DNA of 64,000 nt from Atherix ibis. Taxonomy: Eukaryota > Arthropoda > Insecta > Diptera > Athericidae. The DNA lies in the NCBI GenBank assembly GCA_958298945.1, contig OY282610.1:53761667-53825666 (forward strand). Reading direction: 5' to 3'. The position numbers were made by a program, and so were the translations under genes. Positions 47,856 to 61,691 of this stretch are shown here, one piece after another (the stretch's first letter is position 1; each line of letters starts with the position of its first letter). The notes under the pieces were generated by a model, which was given only the letters and a program-made list of their open reading frames with translations, had not been told where the DNA came from and did no database searches.

Positions 47856-48793
47856 TTGCCTGAAAGTGCACAATCATACCCCAAACAAACATCTCCAAAA
47901 AACCACCATTTTCATAGAGAAAAACAAATTTTAAGAGAAAAAAACGAATTTTAATAATGAAAATAATTAATTTTATGAATTTTTTCTCAAAATCACCAAC
48001 AAAAATTTATCCAGAAAGGATATTCTCATTCCAATCGAGAATATATGTTTTGGAGAAGCTTTGCTGAAAATACGCAATGACACCATAAAAACAATTCTAA
48101 AAACCTTAATTTGTATACAAAAAAAAACGAATTTTAAGAAAGAAAACTATAAATTTTATGAATTTTTTCTCAAAATCACCAACAAAAATTTATCCAGAAA
48201 GGATATTCTCATTCCAATCGAGAAAATATGTATTGGAGAAGCTTTGTCTGAAAGTACGCAATGACACCATAAAAACAATTCTAAAAACCTTAATTTGTAT
48301 ACAAAAAAAAACGAATTTTAGGAAAGAAAACTATAAATTTTATGAATTTTTTCTCAAAATCACCAACAAAAATTTATCCAGAAAGGATATTCTCATTCCA
48401 ATCGAGAAAATATGCATTGGAGAAGCTTTGCCTAAAAGTACGCAATGACACCATAAAAACCGTTCTAAAAACCTTAATTTTTATACAAAAAAAACGAATT
48501 TTAAGAAAGAAAACCATAAATTTTATGAATTTTTTCTCAAAATCACCAACAAAAATTTATCCAGAAATGATATTCTCATTCCAATCAAGAAAATATGCTT
48601 TGGAGAAGCTTTGCCTGAAAGTACGCAATGACACCATAAAAACAATTCTAAAAACCTTAATTTTTATACAAAAAAAATGAATTTTAAGAAAGAAAACCAT
48701 AAATTTTATGAATTTTTTCTCAAAACCACCAACAAAAATTTATCCAGAAAGAATTTTCTCATTCCAATGAGAATAATATGAATTGGAGAAGCT
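47856..48793 (+). repeat. HOR unit 27, U-M1-M2-M3 deleted (938 bp)
   Basis: Just after the anchor, TTTTAAGAGAAA joins AAAACGAATTTTAATAATG at about 47940, losing about 683 bp. Monomers a, b, c, e, f follow. The a monomer has extra changes (AATAATGAAAATAATT, GAATATATGTTTTGG). Confidence 0.92.
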
Positions 48794-50599
48794 TTGCCTG
48801 AAAGTGCACAATCATACCCCAAACAAACATCTCCAAAAAACAACCATTTTCATAGAGAAAAACAAATTTTAAGAGAAAGTGGACTCAGTGTAATAATTGT
48901 TGCCTCCTATTTTTTGAGAAAATTGGGTGCCTGGTGTAAAAATTGGATTTTCGTGAATATTGTCACAAATTTTCGAATTTTTGTGGTTTTTTGCATATCT
49001 TTAGGTGGTCAATTTATTTTGCTTTCAGTAAATAAAAAATTTAATTTTAGGCAATTTTTTTTTAATAGTGCTCACAAAAATTTATTCTGAAAGGATATTT
49101 CTTTTTCGATCAGGATAATATGGATCTAGAAGGCTATGTTAAAGTGTATGTAATGAAACCATGAAACAAATTGCCATTTTTATCCAAAAAAGCAAACTTT
49201 ATTTTTAAAAAAATACAGCGAACTTTAGGTATTTTTTTTTAAAACGCCTGGAAAAAATTTTCCCCATAAGGACTTTTTTAGTCCGATCAGGATAATAAGA
49301 ATAATTATTAGTTTCACATATGTATGCGCATTAACATCATTAAACAAATTTTCGAAAAAATTTCCTTTTTCATAGAAAAATAGAAATTTAAAAAAAAATT
49401 TAATGATCTTTTGGCAAATTTTTCTCAAAACTCCCACCGAAATTTATCGTGACATGTCATTTTCCTTCCAATCATTATATTAAGAGTCATAGAAGGTTTG
49501 CCTGAAAGTGTGCAATGACACCACAAAATAAATTCTAAAAAACCTTAATTTTTATACAAAAAAAACGAATTTTAATAAAGAAAACAATTAATTTTATGAA
49601 TTTTTTCTCAAAATCACCAACAAAAATTTATCCAGAAAGGATATTCTCATTCCAATCGAGAAAATATATATTGGAGAAGCTTTGCCTGAAAGTACGCAAT
49701 GACACCATAAAAACAATTCTAAAAACCTTAATTTGTATACAAAAAAAAAACGAATTTTAAGAAAGAAAACTATAAATTTTATGAATTTTTTCTCAAAATC
49801 ACCAACAAAAATTTATCCAGAAAGGATATTCTCATTCCAATCGAGAAAATATGTATTGGAGAAGCTTTGCCTGAAAGTACGCAATGACACCATAAAAACA
49901 ATTCTAAAAACCTTAATTTGTATACAAAAAAAAACGAATTTTAGGAAAGAAAACTATAAATTTTATGAATTTTTTCTCAAAATCACCAACAAAAATTTAT
50001 CCAGAAAGGATATTCTCATTCCAATCGAGAAAATATGCATTGGAGAAGCTTTGCCTAAAAGTACGCAATGACACCATAAAAACCGTTCTAAAAACCTTAA
50101 TTTTTATACAAAAAAAACGAATTTTAATAAAGAAAACAATTAATTTTATGAATTTTTTCTCAAAATCACCAACAAAAATTTATCCAGAAAGGATATTCTC
50201 ATTCCAATCGAAAAAATATGCATTGGAGAAGCTTTGCCTAAAAGTACGCAATGACACCATAAAAACCGTTCTAAAAACCTTAATTTTTATCCAAAAAAAA
50301 CGAATTTTAAGAAAGAAAACCATAAATTTTATGAATTTTTTCTCAAAATCACCAACAAAAATTTATCCAGAAATGATATTCTCATTCCAATCGAGAAAAT
50401 ATGCATTGGAGAAGCTTTGCCTGAAAGTACGCAATGACACCATAAAAACAATTCTAAAAACCTTAATTTTTATACAAAAAAAATGAATTTTAAGAAAAAA
50501 AACCATAAATTTTATGAATTTTTTCTCAAAACCACCAACAAAAATTTATCCAGAAAGAATTTTCTCATTCCAATGAGAATAATATGAATTGGAGAAGCT
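48794..50599 (+). repeat. HOR unit 28 (a-b-c-d-e-f, 1806 bp)
   Basis: M2 has TTTTCCCCATAAGGAC. U has CCAAAAAACAACC. M1 has GGATATTTCTTTTTCG, as in units 8 and 10. Confidence 0.92.
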
Positions 50600-52402
50600 T
50601 TGCCTGAAAGTGCACAATCATACCCCAAACAAACATCTCCAAAAAACCACCATTTTCATAGAGAAAAACAAATTTTAAGAGAAAGTGGACTCAGTGTAAT
50701 AATTGTTGCCTCCTATTTTTTGAGAAAACTGGGTGCCTGGTGTAAAAATTGGATTTTCGTGAATATTGTCACAAATTTTCGAATTTTTGTGGTTTTTTGC
50801 ATATCTTTAGGTGGTCAATTTATTTTGCTTTCAGTAAATAAAAAATTTAATTTTAGGCAATTTTTTTTTAATAGTGCTCACAAAAATTTATTCTGAAAGG
50901 ATATTCCTTTTTCGATCAGGATAATATGGATCTAGAAGGCTATGTTAAAGTGTATGTAATGAAACCATGAAACAAATTGCCATTTTTATCCAAAAAAGCA
51001 AACTTTATTTTTAAAAAAATACAGCGAACTTTAGGTATTTTTTTTTAAAACGCCTGGAAAAAATTTTCCTGTAAGGACTTTTTTAGTCCGATCAGGATAA
51101 TAAGAATAATTATTAGTTTCACATATGTATGCGCATTAACATCATTAAACAAATTTTCGAAAAAATTTCCTTTTTCATAGAAAAATAGAAATTTAAAAAA
51201 AAATGTAATGATCTTTTGGCAAATTTTTCTCAAAACTCCCACCGAAATTTATCGTGACATGTCATTTTCCTTTCAATCATTATATTAAGAGTCATAGAAG
51301 GTTTGCCTGAAAGTGTGCAATGACACCACAAAATAAATTCTAAAAAACCTTAATTTTTATACAAAAAAAACGAATTTTAATAAAGAAAACAATTAATTTT
51401 ATGAATTTTTTCTCAAAATCACCAACAAAAATTTATCCAGAAAGGAAATTCTCATTCCAATCGAGAAAATATGTATTGGAGAAGCTTTGCCTGAAAGTAC
51501 GCAATAACACCATAAAAACAATTCTAAAAATCTTAATTTGTATACAAAAAAAACGAATTTTAAGAAAGAAAACTATAAATTTTATGAATTTTTTCTCAAA
51601 ATCACCAACAAAAATTTATCCAGAAAGGATATTCTCATTCCAATCGAGAAAATATGCATCGGAGAAGCTTTGCCTAAAAGTACGCAATGACACCATAAAA
51701 ACCGTTCTAAAAACCTTAATTTGTATACAAAAAAAACGAATTTTAGGAAAGAAAACTATAAATTTTATGAATTTTTTCTCAAAATCACCAACAAAAATTT
51801 ATCCAGAAATGATATTCTCATTCCAATCGAGAAAATATGCATTGGAGAAGCTTTGCCTGAAAGTACGCAATGACACCATAAAAACAATTCTAAAAACCTT
51901 AATTTTTATACAAAAAAAATGAATTTTAAGAAAGAAAACCATAAATTTTATGAATTTTTTCTCAAAATCACCAACAAAAATTTATCCAGAAAGGATATTC
52001 TCATTCCAATCGAGAAAATATGCATTGGAGAAGCTTTGCCTAAAAGTACGCAATGACACCATAAAAACCGTTCTAAAAACCTTAATTTTTATACAAAAAA
52101 AACGAATTTTAAGAAAGAAAACCATAAATTTTATGAATTTTTTCTCAAAATCACCAACAAAAATTTATCCAGAAATGATATTCTCATTCCAATCGAGAAA
52201 ATATGCATTGGAGAAGCTTTGCCTGAAAGTACGCAATGACACCATAAAAACAATTCTAAAAACCTTAATTTTTATACAAAAAAAAATGAATTTTAAGAAA
52301 GAAAACCATAAATTTTATGAATTTTTTCTCAAAACCACCAACAAAAATTTATCCAGAAAGAATTTTCTCATTCCAATGAGAATAATATGAATTGGAGAAG
52401 CT
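50600..52402 (+). repeat. HOR unit 29 (six monomers with hybrids, 1803 bp)
   Basis: ATGs at 51401, 51584, 51767, 51950, 52133 and 52317. The second monomer is b on the left and c on the right; the third is c on the left and e on the right. Nearly all spacings are 183 bp, so one frame of 173 codons stays open. Confidence 0.9.
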
Positions 52403-53659
52403 TTGCCTGAAAGTGCACAATCATACCCCAAACAAACATCTCCAAAAAACCACCATTTTCATAGAGAAAAACAAATTTTAAGAGAAAGTGGACTCAGTGT
52501 AATAATTGTTGCCTCCTATTTTTTGAGAAAACTGGGTGCCTGGTGTAAAAATTGGATTTTCGTGAATATTGTCACAAATTTTCGAATTTTTGTGGTTTTT
52601 TGCATATCTTTAGGTGGTCAATTTATTTTGCTTTCAGTAAATAAAAAATTTAATTTTAGGCAATTTTTTTTTAATAGTGCTCACAAAAATTTATTCTGAA
52701 AGGATATTCCTTTTTCGATCAGGATAATATGGATCTAGAAGGCTATGTTAAAGTGTATGTAATGAAACCATGAAACAAATTGCCATTTTTATCCAAAAAA
52801 GCAAACTTTATTTTTAAAAAAATACAGCGAACTTTAGGTATTTTTTTTTAAAACGCCTGGAAAAAATTTTCCTGTAAGGACTTTTTTAGTCCGATCAGGA
52901 TAATAAGAATAATTATTAGTTTCACATATGTATGCGCATTAACATCATTAAACAGATTTTCGAAAAAATTTCCTTTTTCATAGAAAAATAGAAATTAAAA
53001 AAAAAAAATTTAATGATCTTTTGGCAAATTTTTCTCAAAACTCCCACCGAAATTTATCGTGACATGTCATTTTCCTTCCAATCATTATATTAAGAGTCAT
53101 AGAAGGTTTGCCTGAAAGTGTGCAATGACACCACAAAATAAATTCTAAAAAACCTTAATTTTTATACAAAAAAAAACGAATTTTAATAAAGAAAACAATT
53201 AATTTTATGAATTTTTTCTCAAAATCACCAACAAAAATTTATCCAGAAAGGATATTCTCATTCCAATCGAGAAAATATGTATTGGAGAAGCTTTGCCTGA
53301 AAGTACGCAATGACACCATAAAAACAATTCTAAAAACCTTAATTTGTATACAAAAAAAAACGAATTTTAAGAAAGAAAACCATAAATTTTATGAATTTTT
53401 TCTCAAAATCACCAACAAAAATTTATCCAGAAATGATATTCTCATTCCAATCGAGAAAATATGCATTGGAGAAGCTTTGCCTGAAAGTACGCAATGACAC
53501 CATAAAAACAATTCTAAAAACCTTAATTTTTATACAAAAAAAATGAATTTTAAGAAAGAAAACCATAAATTTTATGAATTTTTTCTCAAAACCACCAACA
53601 AAAATTTATCCAGAAAGAATTTTCTCATTCCAATGAGAATAATATGAATTGGAGAAGCT
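52403..53659 (+). repeat. HOR unit 30 (a-e-f, 1257 bp)
   Basis: M2 has AAACAGATTTTCG and a longer A-run before AATTTAATGATC, both shared with units 9 and 31. Confidence 0.9.
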
Positions 53660-55467
53660 TTGCCTGAAAGTGCACAATCATACCCCAAACAAACATCTCC
53701 AAAAAACCACCATTTTCATAGAGAAAAACAAATTTTAAGAGAAAGTGGACTCAGTGTAATAATTGTTGCCTCCTATTTTTTGAGAAAACTGGGTGCCTGG
53801 TGTAAAAATTGGATTTTCGTGAATATTGTCACAAATTTTCGAATTTTTGTGGTTTTTTGCATATCTTTAGGTGGTCAATTTATTTTGCTTTCAGTAAATA
53901 AAAAATTTAATTTTAGGCAATTTTTTTTTAATAGTGCTCACAAAAATTTATTCTGAAAGGATATTCCTTTTTCGATCAGGATAATATGGATCTAGAAGGC
54001 TATGTTAAAGTGTATGTAATGAAACCATGAAACAAATTGCCATTTTTATCCAAAAAAGCAAACTTTATTTTTAAAAAAATACAGCGAACTTTAGGTATTT
54101 TTTTTTAAAACGCCTGGAAAAAATTTTCCTGTAAGGACTTTTTTAGTCCGATCAGGATAATAAGAATAATTATTAGTTTCACATATGTATGCGCATTAAC
54201 ATCATTAAACAGATTTTCGAAAAAATTTCCTTTTTCATAGAAAAATAGAAATTAAAAAAAAAAAATTTAATGATTTTTTGGCAAATTTTTCTCAAAACTC
54301 CCACCGAAATTTATCGTGACATGTCATTTTCCTTCCAATCATTATATTAAGAGTCATAGAAGGTTTGCCTGAAAGTGTGCAATGACACCACAAAATAAAT
54401 TCTAAAAAACCTTAATTTTTATACAAAAAAAAACGAATTTTAATAAAGAAAACAATTAATTTTATGAATTTTTTCTCAAAATCACCAACAAAAATTTATC
54501 CAGAAAGGATATTCTCATTCCAATCGAGAAAATATGTATTGGAGAAGCTTTGCCTGAAAGTACGCAATGACACCATAAAAACAATTCTAAAAACCTTAAT
54601 TTGTATACAAAAAAAAAACGAATTTTAAGAAAGAAAACTATAAATTTTATGAATTTTTTCTCAAAATCATCAACAAAAATTTATCCAGAAAGGATATTCT
54701 CATTGCAATCGAGAAAATATGTATTGGAGAAGCTTTGCCTGAAAGTACGCAATGACACCATAAAAACAATTCTAAAAACCTTAATTTGTATACAAAAAAA
54801 AACGAATTTTAGGAAAGAAAACTATAAATTTTATGAATTTTTTCTCAAAATCACCAACAAAAATTTATCCAGAAAGGATATTCTCATTCCAATCGAGAAA
54901 ATATGCATTGGAGAAGCTTTGCCTAAAAGTACGCAATGACACCATAAAAACCGTTCTAAAAACCTTAATTTTTATACAAAAAAAACGAATTTTAATAAAG
55001 AAAACAATTAATTTTATGAATTTTTTCTCAAAATCACCAACAAAAATTTATCCAGAAAGGATATTCTCATTCCAATCGAGAAAATATGCATTGGAAAAGC
55101 TTTGCCTAAAAGTACGCAATGACACCATAAAAACCGTTCTAAAAACCTTAATTTTTATACCAAAAAAACGAATTTTAAGAAAGAAAACCATAAATTTTAT
55201 GAATTTTTTCTCAAAATCACCAACGAAAATTTATCCAGAAATGATATTCTCATTCCAATCGAGAAAATATGCATTGGAGAAGCTTTGCCTGAAAGTACGC
55301 AATGACACCATAAAAACAATTCTAAAAACCTTAATTTTTATACAAAAAAAATGAATTTTAAGAAAGAAAACCATAAATTTTATGAATTTTTTCTCAAAAC
55401 CACCAACAAAAATTTATCCAGAAAGAATTTTCTCATTCCAATGAGAATAATATGAATTGGAGAAGCT
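53660..55467 (+). repeat. HOR unit 31 (a-b-c-d-e-f, 1808 bp)
   Basis: Shares the AAACAGATTTTCG marker with unit 30. M3 has AATGATTTTTTGGC. The b monomer has AAAATCATCAAC. Confidence 0.92.
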
Positions 55468-57274
55468 TTGCCTGAAAGTGCACAATCATACCCCAAACAA
55501 ACATCTCCAAAAAACCACCATTTTCATAGAGAAAAACAAATTTTAAGAGAAAGTGGACTCAGTGTAATAATTGTTGCCTCCTATTTTTTGAGAAAACTGG
55601 GTGCCTGGTGTAAAAATTGGATTTTCGTGAATATTGTCACAAATTTTCGAATTTTTGTGGTTTTTTGCATATCTTTAGGTGGTCAATTTATTTTGCTTTC
55701 AGTAAATAAAAAATTTAATTTTAGGCAATTTTTTTTTAATAGTGCTCACAAAAATTTATTCTGAAAGGATATTCATTTTTCGATCAGGATAATATGGATC
55801 TAGAAGGCTATGTTAAAGTGTATGTAATGAAACCATGAAACAAATTGCCATTTTTATCCAAAAAAGCAAACTTTATTTTTAAAAAAATACAGCGAACTTT
55901 AGGTATTTTTTTTTAAAACGCCTGGAAAAAATTTTCCTGTAAGGACTTTTTTAGTCCGATCAGGATAATAAGAATAATTATTAGTTTCACATATGTATGC
56001 GCATTAACATCATTAAACAAATTTTCGAAAAAATTTCCTTTTTTATAGAAAAATAGAAATTTAAAAAAAAATTTAATGATCTTTTGGCAAATTTTTCTCA
56101 AAACTCCCACCGAAATTTATCGTGACATGTCATTTTCCTTCCAATCATTATATTAAGAGTCATAGAAGGTTTGCCTGAAAGTGTGCAATGACACCACAAA
56201 ATAAATTCTAAAAAACCTTAATTTTTATACAAAAAAAAACGAATTTTAATAAAGAAAACAATTAATTTTATGAATTTTTTCTCAAAATCACCAACAAAAA
56301 TTTATCCAGAAAGGATATTCTCATTCCAATCGAGAAAATATGTATTGGAGAAGCTTTGCCTGAAAGTACGCAATGACACCATAAAAACAATTCTAAAAAC
56401 CTTAATTTGTATACAAAAAAAAACGAATTTTAAGAAAGAAAACTATAAATTTTATGAATTTTTTCTCAAAATCACCAACAAAAATTTATCCAGAAAGGAT
56501 ATTCTCATTCCAATCGAGAAAATATGTATTGGAGAAGCTTTGCCTGAAAGTACGCAATGACACCATAAAAACAATTCTAAAAACCTTAATTTGTATACAA
56601 AAAAAAAACGAATTTTAGGAAAGAAAACTATAAATTTTATGAATTTTTTCTCAAAATCACCAACAAAAATTTATCCAGAAAGGATATTCTCATTCCAATC
56701 GAGAAAATATGCATTGGAGAAGCTTTGCCTAAAAGTACGCAATGACACCATAAAAACCGTTCTAAAAACCTTAATTTTTATACAAAAAAAACGAATTTTA
56801 ATAAAGAAAACAATTAATTTTTTGAATTTTTTCTCAAAATCACCAACAAAAATTTATCCAGAAAGGATATTCTCATTCCAATCGAGAAAATATGCATTGG
56901 AGAAGCTTTGCCTAAAAGTACGCAATGACACCATAAAAACCGTTCTAAAAACCTTAATTTTTATACAAAAAAAAACGAATTTTAAGAAAGAAAACCATAA
57001 ATTTTATGAATTTTTTCTCAAAATCACCAACAAAAATTTATCCAGAAATGATATTCTCATTCCAATCGAGAAAATATGCATTGGAGAAGCTTTGCCTGAA
57101 AGTACGCAATGACACCATAAAAACAATTCTAAAAACCTTAATTTTTATACAAAAAAAATGAATTTTAAGAAAGAAAACCATAAATTTTATGAATTTTTTC
57201 TCAAAACCACCAACAAAAATTTATCCAGAAAGAATTTTCTCATTCCAATGAGAATAATATGAATTGGAGAAGCT
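55468..57274 (+). repeat. HOR unit 32 (a-b-c-d-e-f, 1807 bp)
   Basis: The d monomer has lost its ATG (TTTTTTGAATTTTTT at about 56822). M1 has GATATTCATTTTTCG. Confidence 0.92.
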
Positions 57275-58711
57275 TTGCCTGAAAGTGCACAATCATACCC
57301 CAAACAAACATCTCCAAAAAACCACCATTTTCATAGAGAAAAACAAATTTTAAGAGAAAGTGGACTCAGTGTAATAATTGTTGCCTCCTATTTTTTGAGA
57401 AAACTGGGTGCCTGGTGTAAAAATTGGATTTTCGTGAATATTGTCACAAATTTTCGAATTTTTGTGGTTTTTTGCATATCTTTAGGTGGTCAATTTATTT
57501 TGCTTTCAGTAAATAAAAAATTTAATTTTAGGCAATTTTTTTTTAATAGTGCTCACAAAAATTTATTCTGAAAGGATATTCCTTTTTCGATCAGGATAAT
57601 ATGGATCTAGAAGGCTATGTTAAAGTGTATGTAATGAAATTATGAAACAAATTGCCATTTTTATCCAAAAAAGCAGACTTTATTTTTAAAAAAATACAGC
57701 GAACTTTAGGTATTTTTTTTTAAAACGCCTGGAAAAAATTTTCCTGTAAGGACTTTTTTAGTCCGATCAGGATAATAAGAATAATTATTAGTTTCACATA
57801 TGTATGCGCATTAACATCATTAAACAAATTTTCGAAAAAATTTCCTTTTTCATAGAAAAATAGAAATTTAAAAAAAAATTTAATGATCTTTTGGCAAATT
57901 TTTCTCAAAACTCCCACCGAAATTTATCGTGACATGTCATTTTCCTTCCAATCATTATATTAAGAGTCATAGAAGGTTTGCCTGAAAGTGTGCAATGACA
58001 CCACAAAATAAATTCTAAAAAACCTTAATTTTTATACAAAAAAAACGAATTTTAATAAAGAAAACAATTAATTTTATCAACTTTTTCTCAAAATCACCAA
58101 CAAAAATTTATCCAGAAAGGATATTCTCATTCCAATCGAGAAAATATGTATTGGAGAAGCTTTGCCTGAAAGTACGCAATGACACCATAAAAACAATTCT
58201 AAAAACCTTAATTTGTATACAAAAAAAAACGAATTTTAGGAAAGAAAACTATAAATTTTATGAATTTTTTCTCAAAATCACCAACAAAAATTTATCCAGA
58301 AAGGATATTCTCATTCCAATCGAGAAAATATGCATTGGAGAAGCTTTGCCTAAAAGTACGCAATTGCACCATAAAAACCGTTCTAAAAACCTTAATTTTT
58401 ATACAAAAAAAACGAATTTTAAGAAAGAAAACCATAAATTTTATGAATTTTTTCTCAAAATCACCAACAAAAATTTATCCAGAAATGATATTCTCATTCC
58501 AATCGAGAAAATATGCATTGGAGAAGCTTTGCCTAAAAGTACGCAATGACACCATAAAAACCGTTCTAAAAACCTTAATTTTTATACAAAAAAAATGAAT
58601 TTTAAGAAAGAAAACCATAAATTTTATGAATTTTTTCTCAAAACCACCAACAAAAATTTATCCAGAAAGAATTTTCTCATTCCAATGAGAATAATATGAA
58701 TTGGAGAAGCT
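57275..58711 (+). repeat. HOR unit 33 (a-c-e-f, 1437 bp)
   Basis: The a monomer has TTTTATCAACTTTTTC (ATG lost). M1 has GAAATTATGAAAC. The c monomer has CGCAATTGCACC. Confidence 0.9.
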
Positions 58712-60254
58712 TTGCCTGAAAGTGCACAATCATACCCCAAACAAACATCTCCAAAAAACCACCATTTTCATAGAGAAAAACAAATTTTAAGAGAAAGTGG
58801 ACTCAGTGTAATAATTGTTGCCTCCTATTTTTTGAGAAAACTGGGTGCCTGGTGTAAAAATTAGAGTTTCGTGAATATTGTCACAAATTTTCGAATTTTT
58901 GTGGTTTTTTGCATATCTTTAGGTGGTCAATTTATTTTGCTTTCAGTAAATAAAAAATTTAATTTTAGGCAATTTTTTTTTAATAGTGCTCACAAAAATT
59001 TATTCTGAAAGGATATTCCTTTTTCGATCAGGATAATATGGATCTAGAAGGCTATGTTAAAGTGTATGTAATGAAACCATGAAACAAATTGCCATTTTTA
59101 TCCAAAAAAGCAAACTTTATTTTTAAAAAAATACAGCGAACTTTAGGTATTTTTTTTAAAAACTAAATAGGAACTTTAGGTATATAAAAAGGAAAAAATT
59201 TCCTTTTTCATAGAAAAATAGAAATTTAAAAAAAAATTTAATGATCTTTTGGCAAATTTTTCTCAAAACTCCCACCGAAATTTATCGTGACATGTCATTT
59301 TCCTTCCAATCATTATATTAAGAGTCATAGAAGGTTTGCCTGAAAGTGTGCAATGACACCACAAAATAAATTCTAAAAAACCTTAATTTTTATACAAAAA
59401 AAACGAATTTTAATAAAGAAAACAATTATATTTATGAATTTTTTCTCAAAATCACCAACAAAAATTTATCCAGAAAGGATATTCTCATTCCAATCGAGAA
59501 AATATGTATTGGAGAAGCTTTGCCTGAAAGTACGCAATGACACCATAAAAACAATTCTAAAAACCTTAATTTGTATACAAAAAAAAACGAATTTTAAGAA
59601 AGAAAACTATAAATTTTATGAATTTTTTCTCAAAATCACCAACAAAAATTTATCCAGAAAGGATATTCTCCTTCCAATCGAGAAAATATGTATTGGAGAA
59701 GCTTTGCCTGAAAGTACGCAATGACACCATAAAAACAATTCTAAAAACCTTAATTTGTATACAAAAAAAAACGAATTTTAGGAAAGAAAACTATAAATTT
59801 TATGAATTTTTTCTCAAAATCACCAACAAAAATTTATCCAGAAAGGATATTCTCATTCCAATCGAGAAAATATGCATTGGAGAAGCTTTGCCTAAAAGTA
59901 CGCAATGACACCATAAAAACCGTTCTAAAAACCTTAATTTTTATACAAAAAAAACGAATTTTAAGAAAGAAAACCATAAATTTTATGAATTTTTTCTCAA
60001 AATCACCAACAAAAATTTATCCAGAAATGATATTCTCATTCCAATCGAGAAAATATGCATTGGAGAAGCTTTGCCTGAAAGTACGCAATGACACCATAAA
60101 AACAATTCTAAAAAACCTTAATTTTTATACAAAAAAAATGAATTTTAAGAAAGGAAACCATAAATTTTATGAATTTTTTCTCAAAACCACCAACAAAAAT
60201 TTATCCACAAAGAATTTTCTCATTCCAATGAGAATAATATGAATCGGAGAAGCT
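58712..60254 (+). repeat. HOR unit 34 (a-b-c-e-f, 1543 bp) with scrambled M2
   Basis: M2 is shortened by about 79 bp, and GAACTTTAGGTAT occurs twice (59138 and 59171) around new sequence. U has ATTAGAGTTTCG, a stop in the 98-codon frame. Confidence 0.9.
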
Positions 60255-61691
60255 TTGCCTAAAAGTGCACAATCATACCCCAAACAAACATCTCCAAAAA
60301 ACCACCATTTTCATAGAGAAAAACAAATTTTAAGAGAAAGTGGACTCAGTGTAATAATTGTTGCCTCCTATTTTTTGAGAAAACTGGGTGCCTGGTGTAA
60401 AAATTGGATTTTCGTGAATATTGTCACAAATTTTCGAATTTTTGTGGTTTTTTGCATATCTTTAGGTGGTCAATTTATTTTGCTTTCAGTAAATAAAAAA
60501 TTTAATTTTAGGCAATTTTTTTTTAATAGTGCTCACAAAAATTTATTCTGAAAGGATATTCCTTTTTCGATCAGGATAATATGGATCTAGAAGGCTATGT
60601 TAAAGTGTATGTAATGAAACCATGAAACAAATTGCCATTTTTATCCAAAAAAGCAAACTTTATTTTTAAAAAAATACAGCGAACTTTAGGTATTTTTTTT
60701 TAAAACGCCTGGAAAAAATTTTCCTGTAAGGACTTTTTTAGTCCGATCAGGATAATAAGAATAATTATTAGTTTCATATATGTATGCGCATTAACATCAT
60801 TAAACAAATTTTCGAAAAAATTTCCTTTTTCATAGAAAAATAGAAATTTAAAAAAAAATTTAATGATGTTTTGGCAAATTTTTCTCAAAACTCCCACCGA
60901 AATTTATCGTGACATGTCATTTTCCTTCCAATCATTATATTAAGAGTCATAGAAGGTTTGCCTGAAAGTGTGCAATGACACCACAAAATAAATTCTAAAA
61001 AACCTTAATTTTTATAAAAAAAAAACGAATTTTAATAAAGAAAACAATTAATTTTATGAATTTTTTCTCAAAATCACCAACAAAAATTTATCCAGAAAGG
61101 ATATTCTCATTCCAATCGAGAAAATATGTATTGGAGAAGCTTTGCCTGAAAGTACGCAATGACACCATAAAAACAATTCTAAAAACCTTAATTTGTATAC
61201 AAAAAAAAACGAATTTTAGGAAAGAAAACTATAAATTTTATGAATTTTTTCTCAAAATCACCAACAAAAATTTATCCAGAAAGGATATTCTCATTCCAAT
61301 CGAGAAAATATGCATTGGAGAAGCTTTGCCTAAAATTACTCAATGACACCATAAAAACCGTTCTACAAACCTTAATTTTTATACAAAAAAAACGAATTTT
61401 AAGAAAGAAAACCATAAATTTTATGAATTTTTTCTCAAAATCACCAACAAAAATTTATCCAGAAATGATATTCTCATTCCAATCGAGAAAATATGCATTG
61501 GAGAAGCTTTGCCTGAAAGTACGCAATGACACCATAAAAACAATTCTAAAAACCTTAATTTTTATACAAAAAAAATGAATTTTAAGAAAGAAAACCATAA
61601 ATTTTATGAATTTTTTCTCAAAACCACCAACAAAAATTTATCCAGAAAGAATTTTCTCATTCCAATGAGAATAATATGAATTGGAGAAGCT
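60255..61691 (+). repeat. HOR unit 35 (a-c-e-f, 1437 bp)
   Basis: Anchor reads CCTAAAAGTGCAC. M3 tail has TTTTTATAAAAAAAAAACG. The c monomer has CCTAAAATTACTC. Confidence 0.9.
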
